Both the position numbers and the translations under genes were made by a program. The notes beneath the pieces were generated by a model, which had not been told where the DNA came from, made no database searches, and was given only the letters and a program-made list of their open reading frames with translations. A stretch of 64,000 bases of DNA from Mya arenaria (Eukaryota > Mollusca > Bivalvia > Myida > Myidae), in assembly GCF_026914265.1 (NCBI RefSeq), contig NC_069136.1:428001-492000 (forward strand). Direction: 5' to 3'. Positions 10,386 to 22,599 of this stretch are shown here, one piece after another. Each line of letters opens with the position of its first letter. Position 1 is the first letter of the stretch.

Positions 10386-11808
10386 AAGATTACAAGTATT
10401 GAGGTGGACAAAATGAAACCTGAGCCTACCAAAGCTGACAGATTGCACCAGAAACACATAAATGCAGGTATTTACTAAGATATTGTAATTATTTTTTGAA
10501 ACTTCTCATTCATTTAGGAAGTTCAGTTGAAACAGAGTTGGCAAAAAAATGAACAAAGGTATATACATTTTGAATTCTAATTCAAATGAGAACTTGACTG
10601 GCCAGCACAGAATGGTAAAATGCTAGTCTACCAATATAAATGTGCCTGGTTCGAATCAGTAAAGCTGATGAATGTACTGGTTGTGTAGCCAGGATGTGAG
10701 TAGGTCTGCACTTGGCTGATAATGCATATCATATGTTTAAGCTGCACTCTCACAGATTGTCTGCTTTACCAACTCTTTATTTATTTCTTGGTCTTGTAAT
10801 GAATTATTTTATGCGAATTTCTGAACACTGGACATAACAGACAACTGGAAAAAGGGGATCGCTGCTTTCTTCTATTAATTCAGTCAAAAAAGACAACTGA
10901 AAATATTGGAACGCTGTTTTCTTATTTTAATATGGTCAAAAGATGATGTTCTGTGCCAAAAATCTCATTATTAGTAAAGCGTTAGTAATGCTTTTAACCA
11001 TAAAACCAATAGTTACAAATGTAAATATAAAAAACATGATCTTATCTTTTGTCAGCAGTCTTATTTCATCAGTTTTCATACTGCTTTTCATTAGCTTATT
11101 CCAAGCCAAAAAGTAAAAGAAGTTGTCAAAACCTTCAATCTGTGACTGAGAGTGCAGCACTCTTACAGATTGAATGTTTTGACTACTTTATTTATTTTTT
11201 GTCTTGGAACGGGCCAATTTATGTGAAAATGCATGTTAACCATTCATATAAGATTGCTGACAATAAATTTGTCAGAAAATGTTTATATTTAAGTTCAAAA
11301 TGTTTTATGCATTTTTCTTAAACCGTTAGTAACGCTTTAAGCCATAAAACCTTTGTTTTCGACCTGAAATATGGAAGTCTGCAATCCAATATTTTGTCAG
11401 TAGCCTTATATCACTGGTTTGCAGATATTTTAGCAAAAAAAGGTCGTCCAAGACAAAAAATACAAAAAGTTGTAAAAACAGTAAATCTGTGAGAGTGCAG
11501 CTTTAAATGACTAAATGTTTTGATATGGCTCAATTTTCACCTAAAATCTTATAGTTTTGTGGCATCTAAATGGTTTGTTTTTAACAACATTACATGTGCA
11601 TATGTATATATTTGTTCTTAAATTTGCAATTTAGATTGGAAGATTCATTCTCTGGAAAGTAGAAAAGGGCATGTTACATACTGTTATCACTGCCATGACA
11701 GAAACCATATTGAGGAGCTGGTCCACCTGTAGGAAGAATTGCGCTATTGGTTGGAGCAGCACTACTACCCAGCCATACACCAGCACTTAGTTTGTCATAG
11801 GGAGCATT
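10386..11808 (+). pseudogene. Two-exon Cys/His-rich protein fragment, probably decayed
   Basis: An open exon ends at 10467 with GCAG|GTATTT and contains an ATG at 10413 (MKPEPTKADRLHQKHINA). The next exon begins at 11635 after AATTTGCAATTTAG. The phases agree (1 to 2), giving DWKIHSLESRKGHVTYC followed by YHCHDRNHIEELVHL and a TAG at 11730. The same frame stays open after the TAG for 25 codons (EELRYWLEQHYYPAIHQHL), so the stop looks secondary. A further exon-like piece after TTTTTTTGCAG near 12136 carries HQCVFCGDKEIHVVSS. The Cys/His spacing suggests a small zinc-binding protein, but I do not recognise the family. Inverted-repeat elements fill the intervening intron. Confidence 0.35.
10738..11506. 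mobile_element. Two joined copies of the AAAGCTGCACTCTCACAG inverted-repeat element
   Basis: The left end reads TTTAAGCTGCACTCTCACAG and the right end is its complement, ending GAGAGTGCAGCTTTAA. At 11145-11165 an inverted end abuts a direct one, so two elements are fused. The first copy also holds a tandem duplication of about 60 bp (10850-10935). Single copies of the same family lie at 22199 and 59437. They are non-coding MITE-type elements, and the open frames inside are not genes. Confidence 0.7.
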
Positions 11809-11899
11809 TCTGAGCAGTTATGGAGACCACTAACTATGCAGATATGTCATAATCAAAATCTTGGTTTATATATTTTTTTTATAATTTAGCATCTGTTGA

Positions 11900-12570
11900 G
11901 AAGAAATTTATTTCTAGATTGAAGGCACACACTATAGATTGATGCCCAAAAATATATTTCTTATTTTAATGCATTATCATGTCTAACTCATTTGACTTAA
12001 ATGATCAAAGCAAAAGAAATGCAAATGAATAATCTGCAGATATACAAATGTAAGCTTTTTTAACTGGGGAAATTGTTGCCACTTGTCTATTAATTAAAGA
12101 ACACATTTATAATTAATAATGTAACTTTTTTTGCAGTTGTTGCAGTGAAACTTGCACCAGTGTGTTTTCTGTGGAGATAAAGAGATACATGTAGTGTCCA
12201 GCAATGAAGACCCAACTCAAGATCTGACCTTGTAAGGCCAATATGAAATAACTGTGTGGGAAAATGGGAAAAACCTGCAGTCAGGAATGCACGGAAATCA
12301 TCAAAAGAACAGTGTTAAATTAATCTTGAATAACTTGACATTTATTTTGTTTGACATATTTATTCAAGGTGCAGTGAAAACATTCTTTTTTTCTCATGGT
12401 TATTTAAATATAGAATTGATAGGAGGGAACATCACTGTAGTTTCATGTTCATAGTCAGATCAAAACCCATGTACATTCCCAAATGAGCATTCGAAAATAT
12501 CAAAATGGTACTTGTTGTATGTAGTGTAAGTTAATTAACATAATAAACAAAAATATTTAATCAATTTCAA
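11900..12570. other. No gene recognised apart from an exon-like piece
   Basis: AT-rich sequence. A Cys-containing open piece at 12136-12231 follows a pyrimidine tract with TTTGCAG and is described with the 10386-11808 fragment. Nothing else was recognised. Confidence 0.3.
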
Positions 12571-12574
12571 TTTA

Positions 12575-13195
12575 TTATGCCCCTTTCAAAGAAGAGGAGT
12601 ATATTGCTTTGCACATGTTGGCCGCTACGTCGGTCTGTCTGACAGTAGACCAAAGCTTTTCCGGGTGATAACTCTACAATTCCTAGACCTATTGTCAAAC
12701 TTGACATGAAAGTTTGGTTTAACCAGTAGATGACCCCTTTTGATTTTAGGGGTAATATGGTCAAAGGTCACAGTGACCTTGAACAGGAAGGTGTCAAACC
12801 ATACATCTGACTGATAAGTTGACAATGCCTGCACCTATGGCCCTCAAACTCAACATGGAGGCTAAGTCTGACTATTAGAAGATCCTATTGATTTAAGGGG
12901 TCATTGGGTCAAAAGTCAAGGTCACAGTGACCTTGAATGCTAAAAGGTTGTACTAATAATGACTGGACAAAGCCTGCACCCATGGCCCTTGAACAACTTG
13001 ACTTTGGGGTTGGGCCTGACCAGTAGGTGAGCCCTATTGATTTGTCACAGACCATTGAATGCAAAAAGCTTGCCTGTGTGACAACTTGACAAAGTCTGCA
13101 CCCATGGCCTTCAAACTTGAAATTTAGGTTTGGGGTGACCAGCAGATGACCCCTTTGGATTTGGAGGTCAAGGTCACATCTCCTATATTGGTCAT
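12575..13195. repeat. Dispersed bivalve repeat with GGTCAAAGGTCACAGTGACC motifs
   Basis: It begins ATTATGCCCCTTTCAAAG and contains four imperfect iterations of a block of about 150 bp with TAGATGACCCCT, GATTTTAGGGGT, GGTCAAAGGTCA and CAGTGACCTTGAA. The same core recurs at 41297-42110 and, as a remnant, near 42830. It is non-coding and degenerate. Confidence 0.65.
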
Positions 13196-13199
13196 TAAA

Positions 13200-14780
13200 A
13201 CTATGTCATTTACTTATTGCCTGCTGCTAAGAGGATACATGTTTATCAGCAAATATCAGCCATCATCTGAATATGAGTGAAAACTGTACCAACTACCCTC
13301 ATACTTTGAATAGCATAATCTTAAAACTGCCTCAAAGGCATCTTTTGTCAATGAAAAACCAGCTGTCATTTCGGTCCATGCATATTTCATTCAATTGTCC
13401 AGATATTCTTGACAACATGGCGCTAATTAATGCCGCAGGTTTGAAATTTAAGACATTAGTTTTTTTCTTCAGCACCATGCAGATTTATTAACACTTATAA
13501 TAAAAACAAACTAGAAAACAAATTTTAAAGATATTAGTTTTTTTCATGGTATGATGCCACAGCACCATGCAGATTAGTTTTCACTTTTATATCAAAGAAA
13601 ATAACTCGAGCACAAATTTTGTAGATATGTGGACTCTGTTGATAGAAGTTCTGGGAGGCATTTTTAGGCTTGAAAGAGCATCATTTTAAAGTTATATTTT
13701 TATTATGTCCCTTGAATCTTGGGTATAGTTTGTATTGTATTTGCATTTTAAAGACATTGGCTTCAACAGACCCTAATGAAATGAAGGAATGCAATTGCTT
13801 ACTGAAACTGTTATAAGCGACGTCATAAATTGAAGCAATTTTAACATAATGAATATGCATTTAACTAATTTAAAGCGGTTCAAAATTAGGAAATTTGAAT
13901 TAAGAATCTTGTAGGCCATTGGATACATGATTAAGTAGGGCCAATATATTTGTGCTTATTATACTAGTAATCACATTTATCCTTCTTCATCTACCTTAAA
14001 GAGTGTTCATCATTTGTATGAAATCATTTGATCACGTTTCATTTGAAAGAACTTTGCGGTAGTGTTTGCTTGCTTCAGTTACGTCACCGACAGTCTTGCA
14101 GCGCTTTCAGCGCTTTGATTCTAAACGTCAAGGTTATCCCAATTTAGCGCCAATAATCCGAAATGCAAGGGCTCGTTTATGAATATCAAGTTGTTCCCTT
14201 TATTCTGTAAGACTGCGCCAGTTAGGGGACATTCATAAACATCTTTTACAAAACTTCTAAAATAATGTTTCTCAATAGCAAGTAACGGCCAAAATGGAGC
14301 CGATATCTACCTAGGAACAACCAATGTTCCGCTGCATTTTTCAGCAACCATCTTGTTCAGATTCAATACGATTCGGTGGTGGGACAATCCAATTTATCTC
14401 TCCTACCTAGCTTTGCGTAAATCAATCTACGGCTTTCATACCTGGTACTCACCCACCCCCTTGAATTGAAACAATCACATTTATTGTAATAGTGTGACGC
14501 AAATCTATCACCTGTAAAAAGTGTCCGTTTTGTGTCTTAAAAATAAAGTTATAAATTACTTATCGACCAAACATCTTAATCTGAGCATCTGCTTAAATGA
14601 TCAGCTTCAGCGTTATCCTTTCTGGGTATCAATTTTACAAACAAAATAAAATGAGTATCATCGCCTTTATGTATTGTGCATGATTCGGCGTACAACTTTC
14701 AATTTCCACCAGGTAGCACTTTTTACCTTCTCTGCAATAGCCCAAGTCCCGTGTACTTTTTAAATTTCTACTTCAAGGTA
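13200..14780. other. No gene recognised; upstream region of the small membrane-protein gene
   Basis: The first part is AT-rich with two similar stretches (about 13450 and 13530) sharing TTAGTTTTTTTC and GCACCATGCAGATT. From about 14000 the base composition becomes richer in GC (CAGCGCTTTCAGCGCTTTG near 14098, GCGCCAATAATCC near 14148), as in a promoter-proximal region for the gene starting at 14789. No TATA box could be assigned firmly. Confidence 0.3.
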
Positions 14781-14788
14781 CTTTGACC

Positions 14789-15658
14789 ATGGGGGAGGAC
14801 GTAATTTTGTTTCATGCAAACATTAAGTGGGAGAAATGTTTAATGGCAAACAAAATGGCGGATTTAGAATATAAATTACCGATTCAGGTACCAACTTTTG
14901 CCTGGTAAGTATACTTTTTCTTTAAATTTTGAAAAATGTATGCGTCCAGTATGTGGCTTGCACTTCATTTTCCAAGGCCAGATTTCCAACACGCGAAACA
15001 TAATCCAGGACGCTGCCTGCTCGTTTCTTATCTCACTTGCCTTTCATACGGGCGACAGCCACGGCCTTGTACATGCGCTTCTCGTCCTCACTGTCGTCGA
15101 GAATTTGCCTTGTACTCGGAAACAACACGCAAACCAAACGCTGACGAGTCTGAAGTTTCGGAGATTCGCTAGCTGATAAACATAACACAACTGCCATAAT
15201 TAATGACTACATGTGAATTTCTTATTATTTGAGCATGTTTCTATGGATAAAGATACACGATGCTTTCCATCTGATAAATGGCAATGAATGTGGTCAATAT
15301 AATCCGTGTTATGTATACACAAAGAATGATAGCGAAAGAAAATATTGTGGATGTTATGTTTACCTTGAACAATAGCCTCATGAGCGACGGTTAAATTTTG
15401 CGCCTGTTTCTGCCGTTTCAATTTCATTCTAATACCCTTGTATTAATAGTATACTGTCACTCGTTACTTTTCCTTTAAGATTTATGTATTTTTAGTAAAG
15501 ACGAGGATTTAGCACTTATCTTAGGAATCATCCCGCTGATACTTCCGAGTTACGCCTGGTTGTTCGTCCTCATTACTTACATGTTTTTTTGGTCCTTTTT
15601 GTGGTCCTTAACCTCTGACATTTCGGACCTCGCCATGTTTCAAGCTAAGAAAGGCTGA
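14789..15658 (+). CDS. Small membrane protein, two exons
   Basis: Exon 1 (ATG 14789 or 14855, to 14904) and exon 2 (15496-15658) join in phase across TG|GTAAGT and TTTTTAG, forming a Cys codon. From the second ATG (CAAAATGGCG) the product is 70 residues, from the first (GACCATGGGG) 92. Both start contexts are acceptable. The N-terminal part is hydrophilic (MADLEYKLPIQVPTFAC), followed by KDEDLAL and about 35 hydrophobic residues, ILGIIPLILPSYAWLFVLI then TYMFFWSFLWSL. The latter is enough for one long or two short transmembrane segments. The tail DISDLAMFQAKKG ends at TGA 15656. I do not recognise the family, and role and location beyond a membrane are unknown. The matched phase, good donor and promoter-like upstream composition support a real gene. 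Confidence 0.5.
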
Positions 15659-15878
15659 CCGTTCGGATCACTCTCAAGCGTAGTACTAATCGCTACAGGC
15701 ATTATCCCGCCTAAATCGCAAACCAATAGCCAGCCATTGGCCACCTGACTTTCACACCCGATGTAATCGCGCTCTAATATTTGCGCGCGAAAATGTTAAG
15801 GCAAAAGTTCTGCGTGCTACTACCCTTGCATCGGTTGTTTCAACCCACGGAGCATTGCGATCTATGTGGAGCGAACAC

Positions 15879-16229
15879 CTAGCGACAGAGTAAAAGTGCA
15901 TGGTCTACAAAAAGTGCCATTTGTTTAGCCATTGCACAGATAGCTAGTATTCCCGTCATCGTGGCTAAGAATCGACATGGACATTGTTGGGAGACGACCG
16001 GCACAAGCCGTAGAGTTGATGGGATGCTCATATTATAGGCATCGCTCTTGGTTTGCAGGGATAATGGAATCGGGCTCGTGAAACCATTGGCTGTACAGAT
16101 TGCTTCGAACGCAATGAATCGTTTCAATGCTGAAACTAACGTCAAAAACACAAACACAAAAGCTTCAAAGCATAGGCACAGCCACGGAAATGTTACTCCA
16201 GACGTGATTAGCATCAAGGTTTGAGACAT
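15879..16229 (-). CDS. Possible single-exon membrane protein ORF
   Basis: The minus strand has a 116-codon frame from ATG 16229 to TAG 15879. The first 32 residues after MSQTLMLITSG are hydrophobic (FVFVFLTLVSAL), a Thr/Ser-rich middle follows, and a second hydrophobic stretch contains TMTGILAICAMAKQMALFV. A TATATATCG-like sequence lies about 100 bp upstream on the minus strand (about 16325-16335). GC content is higher than in the surroundings. It converges on the small membrane gene at 14789-15658. I recognise no family. It could also be a chance frame in a GC-richer patch or an incomplete exon. Confidence 0.28.
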   Translation of the reverse strand: MSQTLMLITSGVTFPWLCLCFEAFVFVFLTLVSALKRFIAFEAICTANGFTSPIPLSLQTKSDAYNMSIPSTLRLVPVVSQQCPCRFLATMTGILAICAMAKQMALFVDHALLLCR

Positions 16230-16339
16230 TCACTTTGGGACCGGGGATGGCTGACGATTTTATTTCGTTTCTTTTTGCTTTTCGTTGGCCATTAAAACGA
16301 TGCATGCTGGGCTTATTTAGGTAGCGATATATAACGTGA

Positions 16340-18330
16340 TCATTGAAATGTACTCGTACGATTGATTGCCATCTCTATATATACTAGTAAGTTATTTTGA
16401 CTATACTGGTGGTACCAACTTAACCACTTCTTGACCGTTTGTGTAATTTTGCGTATCGCTACTGCAGACTGTCGGTCGTGTAAAGATGCTCTTAAGAACT
16501 TGAAACGGTCTAACGGGTTAAATACTTTTGAAACGAGGCATCACTTTGTCGATTTAAGTATCAGTTATTGCGGTATTCTAACCGTAAAATCTGTCTTGTC
16601 GATCCTTCCGACATCTTTTCAAGAAACTGCTTTAAAATATGCCAAAGTATTTTAACCAGGCATGTACCAGGCATGTAATTTAGGTTAAATTCCTTATATT
16701 TAATTAACATATTGTTGCAAAAGGCCGTTCTGGTAATTATTGGAAAAGGCATGAACTATTTTATTATCATATACATGATTAACAAGATTAATAAACATTA
16801 ACAATATTGACCTCCTATCTGACTTGTACTGAATGTACATCGACCTATCTTTAAAACTTAATGATATTTAAAGACTTTTAAAATGAATCATGATTAGCTA
16901 AATTGTAAACCATTCAACAGATAAAGAAGGTATTATGTGTATGTGGGTATAGTACGTCTGAACAACTTGAACATTGTTAAGTGGGTCTTTGCTATTAAAT
17001 CAATAAATGGTTTGCCGGCAGAATGTCATTAACGAATCGTTCCCGGTCAAATATGTATGTCAAACACACCTAATTGTCATATTTAGCACCCGATAATATT
17101 AGTTAAATTTGTTTTTTGAAAGCTTGCACAATGTAGAAATTCACTTATTGTTAAGGAGTAGATTGTAATAATTAGGGAGAACACGGCCCTTATTTTATAT
17201 TTTGTTGATAAATGCTGATGATAAAACTAAGACGGTCATACAAATATTGGCAAGTATCCAACGATGGTGATAAATGTACAACGTAAGCCACTTCTCACTG
17301 CTAAACTTCAATTGCTGATTGTTTAGTTCTTAAATATAACAGTTTACCCTTGACATCGGTCTTGTCACGTTCGCATTTATTTCAGCCGGGCTAATCGCTG
17401 ATATTACATACATAAGTTGACAATTTTCAATTCCGCCCTCACAGGAATGTTATGTATACTTTTATTATACCAAATAAAATCAACAAATTGTATATAATAG
17501 ATTAACCATTTTTCAATTCCAAATAAAGCAGAAATAAATACCATTTTTTTATACACTAATACTTTATTTTTTCAATAAATACATTTTAAACATCTAAAAA
17601 CTTTATAAAACAAAAAATCATATTTATTTTTTCAATTATAGCAGAATAGATAGATCATAATTTAACATGTAATCACAGGTTTCATGCACACATAATAGAT
17701 AAAACTTGACCTTGTGACGTACATAAAGCACAATGAGCGATTGTGTGATACGGATTTCAGGTCATCTGTAACGCAATGATCTGCACTGACAAATGATTAA
17801 ATATTGTCTTTTGTTCCATTTACTTCCTTAGTTGATCATTGGAACGGATATATTGTGCAATTACATTTATTGTGAGGGCACCTGCTCTCATTATTTAGGC
17901 AGCCATTAAAATATCTAAAACTAACGCACATCTTTCCTGCGCATGTGATATTATTTTGCCAGTCAACATTACCGGGCAGTATCAAAAATATTTACCGCTC
18001 AGGTAAAGGAAATAAAATATAAAGAAATATAAGTGAGATATAATATAAAATTTCATATCAAATTCCCCCGATGGTTTGCAAAGGATAACATTCAATATAA
18101 GGTATGTAATTTGTTTAAGTTCTTAAAACTCGTGAGTATGACCTTTCTGTAAAGATTACATTGTAAATTGATTATTACAAATGTTTTAGTTCAAGATGAA
18201 CTAAAATACTGTTAACTGATATGTAGAAACTAAGAGAATTAGTTAAAACGACATAATAATTATTGGTATCAAAAGGGAATTCACATTTTAATTTACTTCC
18301 TCCTATAATGCCGGAAAGTTTATAGAAGAC
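16340..18330. other. No gene recognised
   Basis: AT-rich sequence with short chance frames only. I saw no repeat longer than a few units and no splice-supported exon. Confidence 0.4.
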
Positions 18331-18335
18331 GGGCA

Positions 18336-18590
18336 GACTGCAATATATATGTAAACTATATATTGTAAATCATGCGAAGCAATGGTCAAGCAAATAATGG
18401 TCAATACATTAATAACAATATTCTGTCAACAGCAATACAAAGTCATATAAAGTTATATAAATTCATAAGACACTAATGGTTCAATAATGGTGACGTGATG
18501 AAATGGTAGAACAAGTGATATTACGTACCTGCAGTATATATGTAAACTATATATTGTGAATGAAGCTTATCAAACAATGGTCAAACGAAT
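18336..18590 (+). repeat. Pair of short direct repeats around a palindrome
   Basis: CAATATATATGTAAACTATA, continuing to TATTG, near 18341 recurs near 18533 as CAGTATATATGTAAACTATA. Both are followed by similar text with CAATGGTCAA and AATAATG. The core is itself palindromic. Function is unknown. Confidence 0.45.
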
Positions 18591-18599
18591 AATGACAGA

Positions 18600-19380
18600 G
18601 TTTTATCTCTCTCTACGCTTGACCGTGTATAGGTTCTGTTATTGGTTGAACTTGCATGCAGATATGGGTAAAAATGAAATGCTATTGTTAGAGGTATGCA
18701 TTCCAACGGTCACGTGACTCCCATTGATCAAGTTTGTGTGTACTCTAGTTTGTGAGTAATACCTATCGGTCAGAAGTATATATCGTACTCTCATAGTAGT
18801 GCACACGTCTAGTCATAATTATACTACTATTGGTGCGTGTTTCATTGAACAATCAAAGTGAATTTAAAGGCAAAATGACCTTTTGATAGTTCGTCTGTTT
18901 ATCTCTCCTCCACTGTCTGAATTTGTCACGTTACACATTCTCCTCAATATTACCTCCATTAGGGGAGAGTGTTCAGGTAACACAACCAATGGAAACTCTC
19001 GAACTCGTTCTTCTCTCTATCGGGGAGCGAGGGAATAATTAATAAAACTGAACGGAGCCATCCCTGTAGAATAGCACAAGCATTCACTCTTTTTCATATT
19101 TTCATTTTATATTATTAAATCCGACACATTTACGGGGAGAAGGGCTTCGTGGAGTTTGGTTCTATATTGTTTTAATAATTCACCAGCCGTTGCATATTAT
19201 CTATTTATCGTTCCTCACGGGGGAGAATCCGTTTTTATGTAAATAATGTATGTATCATTTTAAAATACTATCTAAAAGTTTAACAGTGGCATTGAAAAGG
19301 ATCGTTTTCAATTTAATAACTAGTACAGTCTTTGTTTATGCCAACATCTAATTACCAACCAGAAACGGTTTTAGTGTATC
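18600..19380. other. No gene recognised
   Basis: A perfect E-box-type GTCACGTGAC occurs near 18708. Several GGGGAGA patches are present between 18960 and 19230. No coding exon or long repeat was seen. Confidence 0.3.
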
Positions 19381-19585
19381 TTTTAAATTCACCCTGGAGG
19401 ACCAACCAATTTCTATTTTACCTCTCTGGTTAATAAATCCTTGGCAAGCCTAACTCATATTGTAACACCATAGGATGGAGTCTTATGCTGGGATTGGTTG
19501 CATTCTCCATCCTGGTATGCCTGGTTACACAGCGACACTAACTTTATTGTCAATAAAATATTAACCATCATGCCTCAATAAACCT

Positions 19586-19712
19586 GGGGCGGCCACTGTG
19601 GTTGGTTTACACGGGGCCTCTTAGATTCACTGTGCTACATATCAGCACCTTATTAAAATCCAAATTCAGTTAAGCACCGCTGTACCAACCACATGGGTAG
19701 CTCCAGGTTCAA
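19586..19712. repeat. Imperfect inverted repeat, foldback of about 127 bp
   Basis: AACCTGGGGCGGCCACTGTG followed by GTTGGTT at 19586-19613 is mirrored by CCAACCACATGGGTAGCTCC and AGGTT at 19683-19712. The spacer is AT-rich. A related CCTGGAGGACCAACC lies at 19392. This looks like a short MITE or a remnant of one. Confidence 0.45.
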
Positions 19713-19867
19713 AAGGTCATAAAAAAAACAAAAACAAAACATCAACAATGGGACACTTTTATATATTTCCATAACATACATCTATTTTTTTCTTTTGAAT
19801 GTCGCTGTTGTATAACAATAAATTTTAAAAGAAATCATCAATTAAAAAAATATTATTATAAAATCCA

Positions 19868-19945
19868 GGCAAACGCACTGAGGCATAGTCCTCAGTGCAA
19901 ACCAGCACATACCGCCACTATCATTGATAGTGGAGGTTTAGGAAA
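19868..19945. repeat. Twin hairpins
   Basis: GCACTGAGG and CCTCAGTGC pair perfectly over a six-base loop near 19876-19899. Immediately after, CCACTATCA and TGATAGTGG form a near loop-free palindrome near 19914-19932. Two adjacent perfect stems within 60 bp are unusual in this AT-rich background. They may be the ends of a small mobile element or a structured transcript. Confidence 0.45.
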
Positions 19946-19999
19946 TTAGCTGGTAAGAAATCCGTCATTTTAAAAATTTCAATTCAGCTAGTTAATATA

Positions 20000-22190
20000 A
20001 TGCCAATGTTACGTTGTATCTAAAGCTATATATGAAACATTATTTCTGATAGATTATTTTATTATTTAGACCTCTTCTTTATATAAATGTAGGCTCAGCC
20101 TAAAATGTTTGTACAGTAATAATCTTACTAGTATAATTTCTATTTATGTATTTGAAGTGTACGACTTTATTATGTATGTGATAGAATCTTAAGACATTAT
20201 TTTAATATTGAATTTCTTACCGTAGATTTTTACTTGTTGTGTAGAATTTAACTTGTATATTTAGTCCATAGCATCCACGCTTCGATCAAAGAAGCAGAAA
20301 AAATGTTTTTAAAATATGTAGCTTTATTGTAAAACGTAGCGTGCTCGCCGAATGGGTTTAACCCGATTGCGAGGGTAAATAAGCTCACCACCCCTAAAGG
20401 TATACACTCCTTTAATTAGTAATCTACGTTCTGGCTACAATAATCTAATGCATAAATGAATGTTTTGCAAGTTTAATTGTAGGTGGGACAAATGATAATA
20501 TGAAACTTAGTAATAGATCTAAAGTTTATTTCAATGATTACAATAAACGTATTTTCAATAAAGCATTTCAATAATGACACTGCGACACTTAAGCTTTGTA
20601 AACTCAAACTTATCTCTAAAATACTCAAATTGTTTTATTTAAAATGAAGAATAATATTAGGTATATCCTTCTGTTTTCGTTCCGAATAATATTGATATTG
20701 ACCAAAAGAAAATTACATTACAGTTCATCGAATCAGCACTTAAGCGGTGCCTTCCTTTTTCCAAATCATGATTGTTTTTCGTATTCGAATTGTAATTGAA
20801 ATTGTTATGATTAATCTCGGGAAAAATCGCAGTGATTGATTTAGCTAGGGGACACAATTGCCCTTTGTCTGGAGGATGGGTAAATTTGCCATCTTGGGTA
20901 TTTCATGTCATATATATATATTATAGATTTTTAAAAAGCGAAAACTGAAATGACTGTGACTAAAATTGTTTAAAATGTTTTCTACTTGTTTTAATTACTT
21001 GGCAAACTGTTCCTATCATTTCAATGTTTGTTTGATATATGTTGTTATATTTTGTTAGGTCATTTGGGCTTTCGCTGAGCCTCATTTTCGTTTCAAACTG
21101 CAGCGCTCTATTTTTAAATGCATTTCATTAAAAGGTTTTGCACTCTTGTTTCAACTCATAATTTTATGATCAGTTATTTTTTAAACGAAATCATCGAACA
21201 TTGTTCCGTTATTTGGCTTGGCATTATAGGTTTCATTGTATTATAACGACCTTTTAACACTATTTTATTATTATTTTGTTTTAAGAATTAAACAAAAAAA
21301 GAACAGTTACGGTTTAAATGATATCCGACGTTATTACAATATAGGTTTTGGAGGACACATACATTGTGTACATACTGCCAAGCTTATACAACTTGGTATG
21401 GCATACCTTTATAAAGTAAATATAGCTTCATCTGTTTGATATGTTTGATGTACTTTTCAACTCTTTCAAGTATTCATTGTGCAAGTGCCATAAATGCATC
21501 TAAAACACCCAAAAGGAATTTATTTCGACGTGTGAATTTAATCCTCCGGGGTAAATTTACCCTAGAGGAAACTTTTAGGCATATCAACGAAATATAAGTC
21601 CATTTACTAATCTCACATAAAAAGGATGTGCTGAATACATTGCATAATTGCAATTTCACATTTAATGATTTATCTTCCATTTAGTGTTCTACAGAATAAT
21701 TATTTTAGTGTATCCTGAAAGAACGAAGCAGTTACCACATTGTGAGAAAAGAAGTCATCAGTATTTGGTGACACAAAGGATAAAATAGACCCCACCTCTG
21801 ATTCGAATTAAATCATTCATTTATCTCCGAGTCAATTAATTGTAAATGATGATTTTTTATTGGATTTTAAAGAAACGGCAAAACACGGTCAAGGTTTTAC
21901 ATTGTATACAATGTAAATGAAGAACAATCCTGTAGTAGACATTGTATACAGTGTTTATCTGTCTTTATTTCGGTACGTTCATGGATATTTATTAGATAAA
22001 AATAGGTCGTTTAATAGCATGTATAATGCTTGTTTTGTATACTAGTATAAAGACATGCATCGATTAGAATTATGAAATACATCACATCTAAGACATTTTT
22101 GATAATGAGGAAATATATTTCATAACAAATTTCGAAAGAGGGTCGAACACAATGGGTAAACACAGCCGCCGGTGCACGTTAAGTGAGTCT
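20000..22190. other. No gene recognised
   Basis: AT-rich DNA with chance frames. Short palindromes such as TTACATTGTATACAATGTAA near 21897 and a partial direct copy near 21940 are present. No splice-supported exon was found. Confidence 0.35.
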
Positions 22191-22198
22191 ACGTAGGG

Positions 22199-22538
22199 TT
22201 AAAGCTGCACTCTCACAGATATACCGTTTTGACAATTCTAAAAGAGCAAATGTTTGCGTAACTATCTGCAAACCAATGATTAAAGAGGATTGCTTACAAA
22301 AGATCAGATCGCAGAGTTTCATATTTCCGTACAAACATTAATGCATTATGGCTTAAACCGTTACTAAACCGGTTTAAGGAAAATGCATAAAATTTTAGAT
22401 TTTGAACTTAAATATAAACATCTGTGATCTCTTTTTGTCAGCAGTCTCATATCACTGGTTGCAATGCATTTTCACATAAATTGGCTCGTTCAAAGACAAA
22501 AAAGTCAAAACGTTTAATCTGTGAAAGTGCAGCTTTAA
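22199..22538. mobile_element. AAAGCTGCACTCTCACAG inverted-repeat element, complete copy
   Basis: It starts TTAAAGCTGCACTCTCACAG and ends with the imperfect complement CTGTGAAAGTGCAGCTTTAA, total 340 bp. The TTAA at each end may be the target site. It is the same family as 10738-11506 and 59437-59782 and has no coding content. Confidence 0.75.
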
Positions 22539-22599
22539 GTGTGGTTTTCTGATTCTGCAACCAAAGATGAAGGTAAATTAAAAACAAAACAAAAATATG

